DNA of 64,000 nucleotides from Tetramitus jugosus (GCA_937625935.1 OW569395.1:62001-126000); one strand, 5' to 3'. Numbered from the stretch's first letter, positions 1 through 9,833 are shown. Notes: generated by a model not told the origin, from the letters alone. Numbers and translations: made by a program.

Positions 1-1
1 G

Positions 2-1039
2 GCGGACACGGCGTACATGTTGATTCTAATGAATAACACGAGTATAACACTGCTCATTCATCCAAATATTCAGAATGCACACTCAAACTCGAGGGCATTC
101 ACTCCCAAAGACAGAGGAAGGATTCGATTCGGTGAGATGAACAATCAGAACGTACTCTTCTCTGAATTGTTTCAAATTCCAACTCGTTCTTTTCACACTG
201 TAGTGCACCGAAATGATGGGACCGCTGCAACAATTGTGACAAAAGATTTTCGTTTAAATTATGAGATTGCGACGCCAGCTTTGTTACGAGCGTTGAAGAA
301 GGCAACCGGTTCTAAGAATCGCTCATCAAAGTTCAAAATTGGCAACTGTCAGACCTCAAAACTACAAACAGAGAGTCTACAAGCAGAGCAGAAATCGAAA
401 CGGCTCATGGAATGTATGACGGAGCATTTTCGGACCAATACCAAGTTAGTTGCTCTGCATCAACTGTGGATAAAGAACGTGGGCCTTGAGAATGTTCCAG
501 ATATTCAACCATCTCTCTATGAAATGATATGGTCCACATTTCATACTCAGAACAATATTGATATCACGGAATCAACCATCATGATTCATCTAAGATTAAG
601 AGACTTTCAGAAATTTTGTAAATATCGGGATTGCTGGTTCGAGATGGCAGAGGTAGAACCTCATATTCTCCAACTACAACACACCACAGGAGCTAAACAC
701 GTCATTATCATGACCAATCCCATACCGGAAAACGAGAGAGAAAGCGATCCTACCTATGCTGTCGTACAGAAACATCCTGACTGGTTCATGAGTATGGATA
801 TTATTGAACAGAGTGAGACTATTCCATCGAGGATGAAGCAAGATATCAATGCGTTTCTCGTACTGGAAATGGCCGCTGCTATTTCTTCGAAATACTTTGT
901 TGGAAACGCCTTTTCGACTGTTGCTCGAACGATAGCACATCTTCGAAAACGACAGAATAAGTCTCAAGAAAGCGCCATCAGCTTCCCAACACTGGTGAGG
1001 AAAACAGGATGCTTGAACTGTGCAGATCTCTTTGTATGA
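2..1039 (+). CDS. O-fucosyltransferase-like protein (5' partial)
   Basis: The frame is open from the left edge, so the N-terminus probably lies outside the window; the first ATG inside is at 17. The C-terminal half has two features of the GDP-fucose protein O-fucosyltransferase fold. One is an IHLRLRDF segment near 585-608, resembling the HxRxxD-type sugar-nucleotide loop. The other is a late segment near 875-930 reading SSKYFVGNAFSTVARTI, the usual 'xxyFiGNaxSTftrxI' motif that binds the nucleotide sugar. Such enzymes transfer fucose to Ser/Thr or to glycans in the secretory pathway. The first ~130 residues are basic and unrecognised, and the first loop is atypical (R-L-R-D rather than R-x-G-D). 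The family call is moderate and the acceptor is unknown. The stop TGA at 1037-1039 is followed by AT-rich 3' sequence. Confidence 0.55.
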   Translation, partial: ADTAYMLILMNNTSITLLIHPNIQNAHSNSRAFTPKDRGRIRFGEMNNQNVLFSELFQIPTRSFHTVVHRNDGTAATIVTKDFRLNYEIATPALLRALKKATGSKNRSSKFKIGNCQTSKLQTESLQAEQKSKRLMECMTEHFRTNTKLVALHQLWIKNVGLENVPDIQPSLYEMIWSTFHTQNNIDITESTIMIHLRLRDFQKFCKYRDCWFEMAEVEPHILQLQHTTGAKHVIIMTNPIPENERESDPTYAVVQKHPDWFMSMDIIEQSETIPSRMKQDINAFLVLEMAAAISSKYFVGNAFSTVARTIAHLRKRQNKSQESAISFPTLVRKTGCLNCADLFV

Positions 1040-1177
1040 TTGAGCGTTCAGGTGATCTCCAGTGTGTATTGTATTAAAAAATTAGAAGAATTTGTTATAA
1101 TTGGCCCTGATTATCAGTACACTATGTCTCAATTAAGTCCGTAGAGAGTCATTGCTTTTGTTTCTCTTTGGATGATG

Positions 1178-1431
1178 GGGCTAGCGAAAGTCGCTAAGTC
1201 GCCCACGCCAATAGTTTTGATAAATTTTCTTTTTTTTTTTTTTTTTTTTTTAAATACAACCAGTTTCGGTTGCTCACTTTATTGTCTATTGTTTTCTTCA
1301 GCCATCGCTCTTCGAGCGATGGCCCTTGGTCACCTGATTAATTCTCAATGGCGCTCGCAGAGCGTCATTGCTGTTTCGCTTTTGTTGTGGTGAAGAGGTG
1401 AAGGAGTGTCGTAAGACATCTCCGTTTCACC
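1178..1431. other. Cluster of four stem-loops around a T22 tract, upstream of tRNA-Val
   Basis: The 470-base spacer 1040-1510 has no credible gene but is highly structured. Stem 1: 1182-1186 with 1192-1196, extended by GGGC 1178-1181 and GCCC 1201-1204. Stem 2: nine perfect pairs, 1301-1309 with 1315-1323, loop CTTCG. Stem 3: eleven pairs with one G-U, 1346-1356 with 1360-1370, loop GCA. Stem 4: 1397-1410 with 1415-1431, three blocks of 6, 4 and 4 pairs, loop GTAA. An uninterrupted run of about 22 T lies at 1230-1251. This could be a structured ncRNA, a small mobile-element remnant, or 3' sequence of the upstream gene. Confidence 0.4.
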
Positions 1432-1510
1432 CCATTCACATAAATTCTTGCTTATATAGTTTTGATAAAAATAGGTTTTTAAGGGTCGTGAAGAGTTAAT
1501 GGATATCCAA

Positions 1511-1584
1511 GCAGGCTTAGTTCAGTCGGTTAGAACGTAACGTTTACACCGTTAAGGTCATGAGTTCGATTCTCATAGCCTGTA
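1511..1584 (+). tRNA. tRNA-Val (anticodon TAC)
   Basis: A full cloverleaf folds. The acceptor stem pairs 1511-1517 with 1577-1583 (one terminal G-U), and the D-stem is GTTC/GAAC. The anticodon stem TAACG/CGTTA (1538-1542, 1550-1554) encloses loop TTTACAC with anticodon TAC at 1545-1547. The T-stem ATGAG/CTCAT carries a TTCGATT loop, and the discriminator is A1584. There is no intron. A T5 run shortly after the gene (from 1586) fits an RNA polymerase III terminator. The gene lies 68 bases upstream of the WW-Nudix start codon. Confidence 0.93.
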
Positions 1585-1652
1585 AAGTTTTTCGTTCCGT
1601 TTTGACCAAGATTTCCCCTCACACAATCAGAACCTACAAAAGAAAAGCAGTC

Positions 1653-2588
1653 ATGACTCAGCAATGCTATTGGCAAGAAGTCATCGTGCCAGATGGCATG
1701 AAATATTACTATAATGCCGCAACACGCATGACTCAATGGGACAAACCACAAGAGCTCATTGATTATGAACGTGTATGTGTGTCTCTTTTTGTTGTTAACA
1801 ATTGTGTTTGGTCTGATTTGACCGTCTAGCCAGGCAGCTAGTTCATTTCTCAAGAACCTATAATTGACTATTTCTTCAAGATGTTGTTCACGCAACCTAC
1901 TGTTGTTCAAAACAATCCACAACAACAACAAACAATGACATCTTCTTCTTCACTAAGTGAAAAAGAAGAAGAATTGATTGAACGTTTCACAGAGAATGGT
2001 GAACCAACCGGAGAAGCCATTCCAAGATCTCAGATCCATGCTCAAGGCATCTGGCACAACACGATTACGGTTTGGGTCGTTGTAAACTCATCGGAAAAAA
2101 TGAAGAGCGGACAAATGCTCATACAAAAAAGAAGCGCCAATAAAGACAGTCATCCAAACAAGTGGGATGCGAGCTGTGCAGGTCATATTTCCTTTGGACA
2201 GACTCCATTGGAAGCTGCTGTAAGAGAATTGGAGGAAGAGCTAGGATTGACTGCTTCGAGCGAACAGTTAACTTACTTGATGCGCACCAAGATTCAAGTC
2301 GTTCTGAACAATGGAAGCTTCATTGACAATGAATGGATGGATGTTTATTTGTTGGAGATTGAGGATGATTTGGATCTTTCTACACTGCGTCTACAGGAAG
2401 AAGAGGTGAGTGATGTTGCACTGGTTCACCACAGTCTGTTGAAGGAGCTCTATGAGCAAAGAGATGAACGGTTGGTGTGCTGTGTCAACTCTGATGATTC
2501 AAGGTTGTTGTGGTCAAAGATTGCTCAAAAGTTTCCAACGACCAACGAAGATGGTTGGTCACCAAGTCTACCTGTCAATTTTGTCTGA
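1653..2588 (+). CDS. WW domain-Nudix hydrolase fusion protein
   Basis: Two exons: 1653-1772 and 1881-2588. The 108-nt intron has GTATGT at its 5' end and TTCAAG at its 3' end, phase 0, giving 275 aa. Exon 1 encodes a near-complete WW domain (residues ~7-33) with both signature tryptophans, a YYYN aromatic strand and the closing W-D-K-P; such domains bind proline-rich ligands. Exon 2 carries a Nudix hydrolase domain of the IPP-isomerase-like branch: a WDAS..AGH lead-in, then a Nudix box with R-E-L-E-E-E-L-G-L. The first Glu of the consensus Gx5Ex7REUxEExGU is Gln here, while the metal-binding REUxEE core is intact. Substrate is unknown; nucleoside-diphosphate-linked compounds are usual. A low-complexity Gln/Ser linker joins the two domains. 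Confidence 0.82.
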
Positions 2589-2950
2589 ATAATTATTGTT
2601 GTGCAAGTTCACACAAACTTGTTTTGTACAGTGTTGATGGCTTACTACATTCGTTGTTTGGTCTTTTTTTACAATTCCTTGATCATCATTCTCTCGGAAG
2701 GAGACTGACCATTTCAGGAAAAAGTCCAACAAAACTCCGACATGGAGGACGAAAATTTGGCACAGATCCTTACATGGTACTATGCCTCAATTTCTCCGTG
2801 ACGTTGATCTGATAATCATGTCATTGACGCATCTGTGCAGATGACGCGCAGCCTTATCTCCTTTCCCTTCCTCCAGCACATCGCAACAAACAACAAACAG
2901 CATCCCATTGACAAAACTATATATCAAGAAGCTTTCTGAAGCAAAAGTCG
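2589..2950. other. Intergenic spacer
   Basis: Same-strand spacer between the WW-Nudix stop and the 7TM-RGS start. Short open frames here have no domain or codon pattern that I can support. It presumably holds the 3' end of one gene and the promoter of the next. Confidence 0.5.
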
Positions 2951-4798
2951 ATGATGAGTCGTACGAGTAACAGTTACAGTTGGAGTCGACAGCTAGATCA
3001 GGTGTTGTCTTGGAATGATGGATGGAATGACCTGTACAACTACACAATGCCCAATGGAAAGGTTGTTGAACTGAAAAGGTAATTCTAGAGTTTTAGAGTT
3101 TGAATTTTGAGATTGTTCAATGTGAAGACACACAATATCTAAACATGTATGTTTTGTGATGATAGAGATTCACTGAGTGCTCCTATTGTGGCCTGGATCT
3201 TCATTGGTATATCTGGCCTCATATTACCTGGGTTGATCGCTCTATTGATATGGAGAAGAAATATGCAACCTATTAAGGCCAGAAGCGCTCTATTGATGAT
3301 TATGAGTGTCATTGCTCAGTTTTTAGTGTTTCTAACAACATCGAGTATGTACTCGTCGTTTTCTGGTGGTGTTTGGAAGCCAGCCACAAACTTTTACTCA
3401 CACAAAAGAAATCTTCACTTTGCTACTTCAGTTCGGTTGGGAGCAGGAAGATGGAGATATCCATGTTTCTTGTACACTATCGTCTTTTCTATTCTCGTGC
3501 CCAGTATTTTCCTGCCTTCAATCTTCCGTATGTGGCGCTTGTTCTTCATATTCAGAATCAGTCAGATGAAGACCAAGTTAGCAGGGTACAAGCAACAGCA
3601 ACAGCAATACCAACAACTGTTGAAGCGACAGTCCATGTATGTAATGAGTGGATCACCAATAGCAGCAGACCTCGACTCCAAATCGGATCTTGATAAGAAG
3701 GTACAACAAGAAATGGTTGATTTCACTGATCCGGATTTGATGTCCTATACGAGTCAAACACAACTGTCAACCATGGGAAACGATTATGGCTATAGCAAAA
3801 AGGAAGCTCGTTCTTTTGCGATTCAGAAATTTCTCTTCTCGAATCATTTCTTGGTGCTCATGCTGCTACTAGTGATAGTCATTCATGCTATCATTTGGAT
3901 TATTACATTGTTCGTGCCTTATTCCGAATTGAAAAATCTGAAGGATTTGTTTGCTTTTCGGTTTGCATGTGTCTCTGATATCCCTAGAACAATTGTAATT
4001 GGTGTCCAGATTGTGTTTTATTTGCTTATCGAGGCAGTGTTATTGGCCATGTTGTACATATTTAAGGTGAATGACAAGTGGGGAGTGCGATTGGAGGTTA
4101 CTATTTCATTGGTTCTTATTGCTATTCCATTTGGTATTGGATTATTGTTGACTGGTTTAGGTGATTATCTCTATGTGAATGGTGAACGATATTTCCCAGC
4201 GGTGAACTATGGACTGATTGGAATGTTTGCTGATCTTCTATGGAGCATCGTATGGCCTCTCGTGCAATCTTTCTTTCCAAAGAATAATCGACAATCATCA
4301 ACTATGAATATCGAAGAGCCAGAGTCACTGTTGAAAGCCGTTTTGGATGATGATGCCTTCAGAGAGATTTATAAGCAGTTTTGTGCCGCCTCGTTAGTCG
4401 TTGAGCCATTGTGCTTCTATGAAGATAACTGTGAGTTTGCTGATCCCAACAACAATAACAACAAGAGCTTGGTGAACGAAGCAAAACAAATTATTGAAAA
4501 GTACTGCAGAGACAACTCACCTCTACTTCTCAATTTACCGAACAAGGAAAGAATGTTGGAACCCATCGAGGCAAAGATTCGGGACTATGAGAAGAGATTA
4601 AAGAGTGAAGCTCAGAATAAGTTTACTATTAGCGGAGAACGATGGGTTGCCCCTGATTTGTTTGCATCGATCAGACTAGCCTGCGTCAACGACATGCACA
4701 GTGATACATTTATTCGATTCAAGTTGAGTCGGGAGTATCAAGCATATCTAAAAGAGAAGCAAAAGTTGGAGAAACAACAGGAACAGTACGGTGTGTAA
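2951..4798 (+). CDS. Seven-transmembrane receptor with C-terminal RGS domain
   Basis: Exon 1 is 2951-3078 and exon 2 starts at 3166; the 87-nt intron is GTAATT...GATAG and the join restores an Arg codon. The start ATG at 2951 follows an in-frame stop at 2909. A second likely 87-nt intron, 3345-3431 (GTATGT...TTCAG), has a length divisible by three and no stop, so the frame reads through it. The protein is 586 aa with it retained, 557 without. Seven hydrophobic segments follow a short extracellular N-terminus, with a Gln-rich third intracellular region. The last ~150 residues form an RGS domain (LLKAVLDDDAFREIYKQF at its start, then the FIRFKLSREYQAYL helix). RGS domains accelerate GTP hydrolysis by G-alpha, so this is probably a plasma-membrane receptor-like regulator of heterotrimeric G proteins. 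Ligand unknown. Confidence 0.82.
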
Positions 4799-5250
4799 AA
4801 AGAGTTGTAATGTGCACTGTTTGTACAGACGCAACAATGTATTCCGTGTGAATCGACAGCATCATCTGGAAAATTTTGTACAGGAAGAGACATTGGAGCA
4901 ATCACCAAACTCTCATCACTTTCTTTGTCTCATCGCGATGATGGTGTTGCTCAATAAAGAGACCAAACGCTGTGTTTGGTACGATTGTATTTTATCTAAG
5001 GTCTTCTGCTGTTGTTTTACAAGAAACTTCTTGATGTGCACCATCAACGAGCAAAATCTGAGTTGGTAGAATTGTTGACAAGCTGAATTTTTGTTTGGGA
5101 TTGCACACGAAGAGACAAAGGAGATATCAACAATAAGCGATTCACGAAGAGAGCAAAGTTGTGGATCCTAAATATGATGAATTTTACTTTTCAGCTCGAA
5201 GATACAAGGAAAGTAGAATTGCTATTGCAGTCAGACGTACTTGGCGGCAA
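4799..5250. other. Convergent intergenic spacer
   Basis: Lies between the 3' ends of the 7TM-RGS gene (plus) and the strictosidine-synthase-like gene (minus). I see no RNA gene, repeat or supported coding frame. Both 3' untranslated regions should fall here. Confidence 0.5.
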
Positions 5251-6363
5251 TTAGTTTCTTTGTTCAACCAAGTCAGAGACCTTGACCTTACCAATATAAT
5301 TGTTCAAAACAGAGCCCAAATACAAGTAGCCGTCATGGACATCAGCTTCAGCACATCTAGCAAACAAGGTACCGTTGGCAGATCGAATTTCTTCGAGAAC
5401 TCTGCCCTTGGAGTCAATCTTCTTGACCAAACCAGCAGTATCAATCAAACCCAAAGTGTTCAATGGAGGGATATAAGTCAACGCAAGTTCTTGCAATTTT
5501 GGATAATCCAAAATGGCGCTCAACTCTTCAGAAGTGTAGGAGAAGAGACCAACGTAAAAGTTTCCATTTCCGTCTGGTCTAATATTGTCGTTGTAACCGC
5601 CAATATCTTCCACCATGACTTCATTTTGACCTGCCTTGCGACCCTTCAAGTAATACTTGCGGATTTTTCTAGCGGAACATTCGTTAACCGCCAAAAATTC
5701 TTCATTCTTGCCTACGGCAATACCGTTGGCAAATCTCAAGTCATCAATCTCAACGGTCAATGCACCAGTGGTCAAGTTCAATTTGAACAATCTTCCGTCA
5801 GGCTTGTTGGCAACCACAATGGACACAAAGGACATTCTTGTATACACTTGAGATGTATCAGTAAAGTACAATGTCTTCTCATCATTGGTCAAATACAAGC
5901 TATTGGCCATCTTGAATGGAACACCATTGTAATTGTTTACAATGACTTGAACGTTGGAAGGGTTGGATCTTGGAACTTTGAGAATACCCTTGTAAGCATC
6001 AGCAATCCACAAGTTCTCTGCAGAGTCGAACTCTAGGCCCAACGGTCTACCACACAATGGTTCATTGAGTACGGAGACACCACACTTTGCTCTGTCTTCA
6101 GCAGACAAGTTTGGAACAGAGTAAGCATAAACAGAGATCTGACCAGTGACCTTATCAATCTTTCTAATGGAGCCATCTGCTACACTAGTATAGAGGTTGC
6201 CTGCTTGATCCCAGACAAGGGATTCTGGACCGTTGAGAACACCGAGTCCAATCTTTTCAATGTTATTAAACACTTTGACCTTTGATCGAGTAGCCATGCA
6301 GTAGGAGGCTAGGCACATGAGCAGGGCGCTCAGTACAATGATGGATGATGATACAGATCTCAT
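5251..6363 (-). CDS. Secreted strictosidine synthase-like / APMAP-like beta-propeller protein
   Basis: Single exon, 370 aa, ATG at 6363-6361. Residues 1-24 form a signal peptide (hydrophobic core followed by small residues). The rest matches the strictosidine-synthase-like six-bladed beta-propeller family, which includes animal APMAP and the SMP-30/gluconolactonase relatives. Visible marks are GPESLVWD near the start of the propeller, CGRPLGLEFD, LWIADAYKGILKV, KTLYFTDTS and the FANGIAV strand. Most family members outside alkaloid-making plants are esterase/lactonase-like or of unknown activity, so strictosidine synthesis itself is not implied. The protein probably acts in the secretory or extracellular compartment. 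Confidence 0.83.
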   Translation of the reverse strand: MRSVSSSIIVLSALLMCLASYCMATRSKVKVFNNIEKIGLGVLNGPESLVWDQAGNLYTSVADGSIRKIDKVTGQISVYAYSVPNLSAEDRAKCGVSVLNEPLCGRPLGLEFDSAENLWIADAYKGILKVPRSNPSNVQVIVNNYNGVPFKMANSLYLTNDEKTLYFTDTSQVYTRMSFVSIVVANKPDGRLFKLNLTTGALTVEIDDLRFANGIAVGKNEEFLAVNECSARKIRKYYLKGRKAGQNEVMVEDIGGYNDNIRPDGNGNFYVGLFSYTSEELSAILDYPKLQELALTYIPPLNTLGLIDTAGLVKKIDSKGRVLEEIRSANGTLFARCAEADVHDGYLYLGSVLNNYIGKVKVSDLVEQRN

Positions 6364-6871
6364 GATTGAGTTTTTTTTATATATGTTATTTACAGGGAGG
6401 TGGTTATATAGTTTGTTATATAGATAATTATTTACTTTTGTTGTTTGTTGTTGTGTTGAGAGAAGAGTTTCAAGTTCACACTCGATTCGAACCTCTTTTT
6501 ATAACAGAGAGTTGTGACAACTCTGGTCTCACAGTGACATGAAGTGCATCATCTGTCCTTCTGCTTTGAATTGTTGTAACTTGCGGGTCTCTTGATCCCG
6601 CGGGGGAGAAATAGTGCTGCGGTTCTTTTTCGTGAGTTTCGACCCCAAAAGTTCACTCATCAATCAAATAAACAGCGACGCGTGATTTCTAGAACTTGTA
6701 AACCTTCGTCCTTGGCGAACGATACACAAAAAAAGCAGTCCCGAGTGATGTTTGACGCGTCGCGGAAGCGGATCATCCGTTCCTATCACCCGACTGACAT
6801 CCCCTGTCAACCCGGTTGACATCCCTGTTGTATTAGTCGCAGTTGTGACCGGGCTTCCCTTGTCTCTGAAC
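6364..6871. other. Intergenic region, locally GC-richer
   Basis: Contains the promoter of the leftward strictosidine-like gene and the 3' flank of the next leftward gene. From about 6580 to 6860 the base composition is visibly more GC-rich than the surroundings (CCCGCGGGGG near 6597, GACGCGTCGCGGAAGCGG near 6750). TGACATCCC occurs twice, near 6796 and 6819. No tRNA cloverleaf or protein that I can support. Confidence 0.4.
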
Positions 6872-7621
6872 CTACTTGATTCTTCGCTCCTGCTGAGGAT
6901 TGGCTGACGAGTTGTCAGAGTTGTTAACCATTTCTAGAGTACCTGTCCCATTATCATACGAACTACTGGCGAGTATAATTTGATCCAACGCCGAAGGAAT
7001 TTGTTTGTCAGAACTGCGCCTCTCCAGCCAGAATCTAAATTGGAAAGTCAGATCTTTTGTTTCGTCTCTTTCTTCTTCTTCCTCACGTCCAACGTTGAGG
7101 GAGAGGGGAATATTCAAGGTTACAATCAAAGGTGTCGCATCTCCATTCTGTTCTGTGCATGTGTGAGCACGAATGGGACGAAGTATCATTGATTTTTGGT
7201 TGGGATATGGAAGATTGTCATCCTTTTCTGTACGGTCTCTCTTCCTCGACTTTCCTTTGAACAAGGAACAGTTTTGATGATCAGTCTTTTTTCTAGCCTT
7301 GTCAAATGATGGAAAGTCTTCATTGCATCCATAGCATCGATAAACGTATTCATCTGCCTTGTCTTTATTTCCTCTGACCTTAGTTTTTCCACAGTTTACA
7401 CATAGCTTTTCGATCGAGAGGTTGATCTTGGCTAGAAAGCCCATGGAGGCCTTGTTTCTGTGACAGTTTTCACACTTACTCACATCAGTTCGATTGAATG
7501 AGGTTGGACTCGGTCTCCTATCAGGTGAGTTGCTTATTCTGTTCTCTGGATTTTCATTGGAATGTTGTTGTGGTGGAGGAGTGAACGATCGTTTCATTTG
7601 TTTGTTACTTGGAGGTTTCAT
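6872..7621 (-). CDS. CYGC-domain protein, short paralogue (putative zinc-binding)
   Basis: 249 aa, single exon, ATG at 7621-7619. After a polar, Pro-rich N-terminus, residues 50-118 carry four metal-ligand pairs: C50/C53, C74/C77, C96/C99 and H115/C118, with the distinctive strings YRCYGC, SFDKARKK and HQNCSL. The same module, with nearly the same spacing, is found in the 1139-aa protein at 47415-50834. This suggests a family in which eight ligands hold two zinc ions. A similar hydrophobic patch (VTLNIPL here, MNIHLPP there) follows in both. The C-terminal ~60 residues are polar and probably disordered. I do not recognise the domain from a named family; nucleic-acid or protein binding is inference only. 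Confidence 0.7.
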   Translation of the reverse strand: MKPPSNKQMKRSFTPPPQQHSNENPENRISNSPDRRPSPTSFNRTDVSKCENCHRNKASMGFLAKINLSIEKLCVNCGKTKVRGNKDKADEYVYRCYGCNEDFPSFDKARKKTDHQNCSLFKGKSRKRDRTEKDDNLPYPNQKSMILRPIRAHTCTEQNGDATPLIVTLNIPLSLNVGREEEEERDETKDLTFQFRFWLERRSSDKQIPSALDQIILASSSYDNGTGTLEMVNNSDNSSANPQQERRIK

Positions 7622-7815
7622 TCATGAGGCTCGCTGAGTTGTTGGAACCTTTTATTGTGATTAGCACTGTCCATTACAAAAAATATGCAGGTCCCTTTGT
7701 CCTCCTCCAACAAAAATTTTCGGTTCCTGCACTTCTGTCCTCTTTTCCCCGAAGGTGTTCGCAGATCATCACATTAAATCTCCATTTACTGAACTCTGGA
7801 TTATGATGAGGCTCC

Positions 7816-9594
7816 TCAAATCCTACTTCTTACAATTTCCAGCCATTGATCGAATGTAAGACCATCAGGATCAGGTTTTTCTGTTTCTTTTGTTATTCCA
7901 TATTCAGCCAATGTGCTGGTGATAGTGTCCAGAATTAGAGGACAGTTGGTCGCCACCGCATACTTGTGGTAAGCCATGCGCAATGCACTCATATGACAAT
8001 TATGATAATGGTCACTATTGCTGGGAAAGAATAGTGTTGGATCAGCACCACACTCGAGCAACCATCTCACGACAGTTACACCCTTTTCTGTATAGGAAGC
8101 AGCCGATATTAAGTTGAGGAGAGGTGGGAAGCGCTGATAAGACCCAACTACATTTGGATTAGCTCCATTCTTCGCAAGGAATTGAAAAAAGTCGAGGGAG
8201 ACACCACCAGAGATAAGTCTGTCAAATATCGGCAAGTCATCGAGTTTTCCTCCGGCATCCAACAGCAACTCCATGCACTCTATTGCCTGTTGTTCCACTC
8301 TTCGATATCCATCCTCAAATAACAGTAATATGAAAGGATTATCATGTTCATCTTTGACAGTATTTTTCATTCTCAATCCCTGTGAATAAAAGTATTGGAT
8401 CAACTCATATGTTGACCATGATGACTTGGATTTGATGGCAAAACTATAGATCTGATCTGAGAGGGTCGATACATCGATTTCATACCGACTGATGATCGAC
8501 TTGATCCAAGACAGTTCGTAATCCAGAATCGAGTAATAACGATAGTTGTAACGCATTGGACCAGAGTTCAACATAGCTACAATCATTTCTTTTCTATTTG
8601 GCTCGTAAACTTCTTCGATGATAAGGTCAACCATATCTGTGTGGACACTCTCCTTGATGGCCATAAAAAGAGGAAGGATACACGCATCATCTCTCATCTT
8701 ATTTGGATCAAATAACAATTTCCTTTGAGCAGATTTGTCCTGAATAAGACTTTGGTTGTACAAAGGAATAAACGCTTTCAAAATTTTCAAATTTCGAATG
8801 CTAATTACTACGAACAGTGGCATAATGCCATTCCCTTCTCCAGTTGCCTTCACACCATGCTTGTTTACGAGTTGCTCAAGTATTTGAATGATTCTTTGCA
8901 CTAAAGAGTCAGCATCTTCACAGTTGACAAGATCTTCTTTTCGTTTGAAGATTGCATGTAGGAAGGAGGAAATGAAACTTGTTGCATGGCTCTTACCACT
9001 CCATAGAAGCATCTCTTGATGCTCCATTCTCTTCCATTCTCCTTCACTCTTGAACATACTCAAATCATTGTTTACTACAGCTTCTTCAAACAACACAAAC
9101 AACTCTCTTATTGATTTTGCGACCTTCATTCGCTCCACAATAGCATTCATTTGAGATCTCAACTTTCGAACCACCCCAGAAAAGTACAATTGCTTCAAAC
9201 TATGATAAACTGAAAAAGAAGTATGAATCTCTTCATTTTCTACTCTATTCTCTTCTTCCTGCACTCCATTTCCCACGCCACGCTCTTTTCTTTGTCGCTG
9301 GATGCGCAATTGTAATCTTTGTAACAGATTTTCCTGATTCCGCAGTTGACTTTTCAATCCGACAATCACTTTATCATGCTTGTTCTTGCCAGCAGACTCC
9401 TTTTGCAGAAAAGCAATCTCAGCCATCAGGAAATAATTGAGTTGAGTCATCCAGATGAACATGGCACTGTGCGATGTAGTCAATTGACTGTGGAGTGACG
9501 AACATGTGAGAAGCAAAGATCTCACTGAACCAAGACTGAGAAAGGATGAGATGTCAAACAAACAATCGAATGGAAGATGAGCCAACGATGCCAT
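7816..9594 (-). CDS. F-box protein with ankyrin-like repeats
   Basis: 592 aa, single exon, ATG at 9594-9592. Residues ~3-45 form an F-box (L-P-F-D-C-L-F-D-I-S-S-F-L-S-L, then LLLTCSSLHSQL). Residues ~75-115 are a charged coiled-coil-like helix rich in Gln, Arg and Glu. The C-terminal half has degenerate ankyrin-type repeats (ECMELLLDAGGKLDD, FFQFLAKNGANPNVVG, VVRWLLECGADPTLFF). F-box proteins recruit substrates to SCF ubiquitin ligases through SKP1, with the repeats usually binding the target. Its promoter side faces the tRNA-Gln gene about 130 bases away. The function of this particular protein is inferred from its domains only. Confidence 0.8.
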   Translation of the reverse strand: MASLAHLPFDCLFDISSFLSLGSVRSLLLTCSSLHSQLTTSHSAMFIWMTQLNYFLMAEIAFLQKESAGKNKHDKVIVGLKSQLRNQENLLQRLQLRIQRQRKERGVGNGVQEEENRVENEEIHTSFSVYHSLKQLYFSGVVRKLRSQMNAIVERMKVAKSIRELFVLFEEAVVNNDLSMFKSEGEWKRMEHQEMLLWSGKSHATSFISSFLHAIFKRKEDLVNCEDADSLVQRIIQILEQLVNKHGVKATGEGNGIMPLFVVISIRNLKILKAFIPLYNQSLIQDKSAQRKLLFDPNKMRDDACILPLFMAIKESVHTDMVDLIIEEVYEPNRKEMIVAMLNSGPMRYNYRYYSILDYELSWIKSIISRYEIDVSTLSDQIYSFAIKSKSSWSTYELIQYFYSQGLRMKNTVKDEHDNPFILLLFEDGYRRVEQQAIECMELLLDAGGKLDDLPIFDRLISGGVSLDFFQFLAKNGANPNVVGSYQRFPPLLNLISAASYTEKGVTVVRWLLECGADPTLFFPSNSDHYHNCHMSALRMAYHKYAVATNCPLILDTITSTLAEYGITKETEKPDPDGLTFDQWLEIVRSRI

Positions 9595-9725
9595 TATTCT
9601 CTTTGTACAAAAGTTTCTTCTGCTGGAAGTTGAATTGGGGAAGTTCTGGGCAAAAAACTCCGGTTCAAACCCAAAAAGGCAATTTTAATTTATCCGACTA
9701 TGAAGAGTGAAACTTGAACAACGGA

Positions 9726-9796
9726 TCTCCTATGGTCTAGTGGTATGATAGCGGACTTTGAATCCGTTGACGGTGGTTCGATTCCACCTAGGAGAA
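9726..9796 (+). tRNA. tRNA-Gln (anticodon TTG)
   Basis: Acceptor stem 9726-9732 pairs fully with 9789-9795. The D-arm is GTC/GAT around AGTGG. The anticodon stem GCGGA/TCCGT (one G-U) encloses CTTTGAA with anticodon TTG. The T-stem GGTGG/CCACC carries loop TTCGATT. The discriminator is A. A T5 run at 9799-9803 serves as a pol III terminator. There is no intron. The gene is isolated between two leftward protein genes. Confidence 0.93.
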
Positions 9797-9833
9797 CATT
9801 TTTGCTAGACAAATGGAGCTTTTATTTCGCTGG

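Noticed and set aside
1172-1393. 73-codon frame
   Set aside because: It crosses the T22 tract and the stem-loops, giving a run of Phe; not protein-like.
5161-6036. 291-codon open frame on the plus strand
   Set aside because: It is antisense to the strictosidine-synthase-like gene, starts with GTG, and has no domain. The minus-strand gene explains the openness.
6592-6819. 75-codon frame in the GC-richer spacer
   Set aside because: Non-ATG-like context, no homology that I recognise, and composition typical of non-coding spacer.
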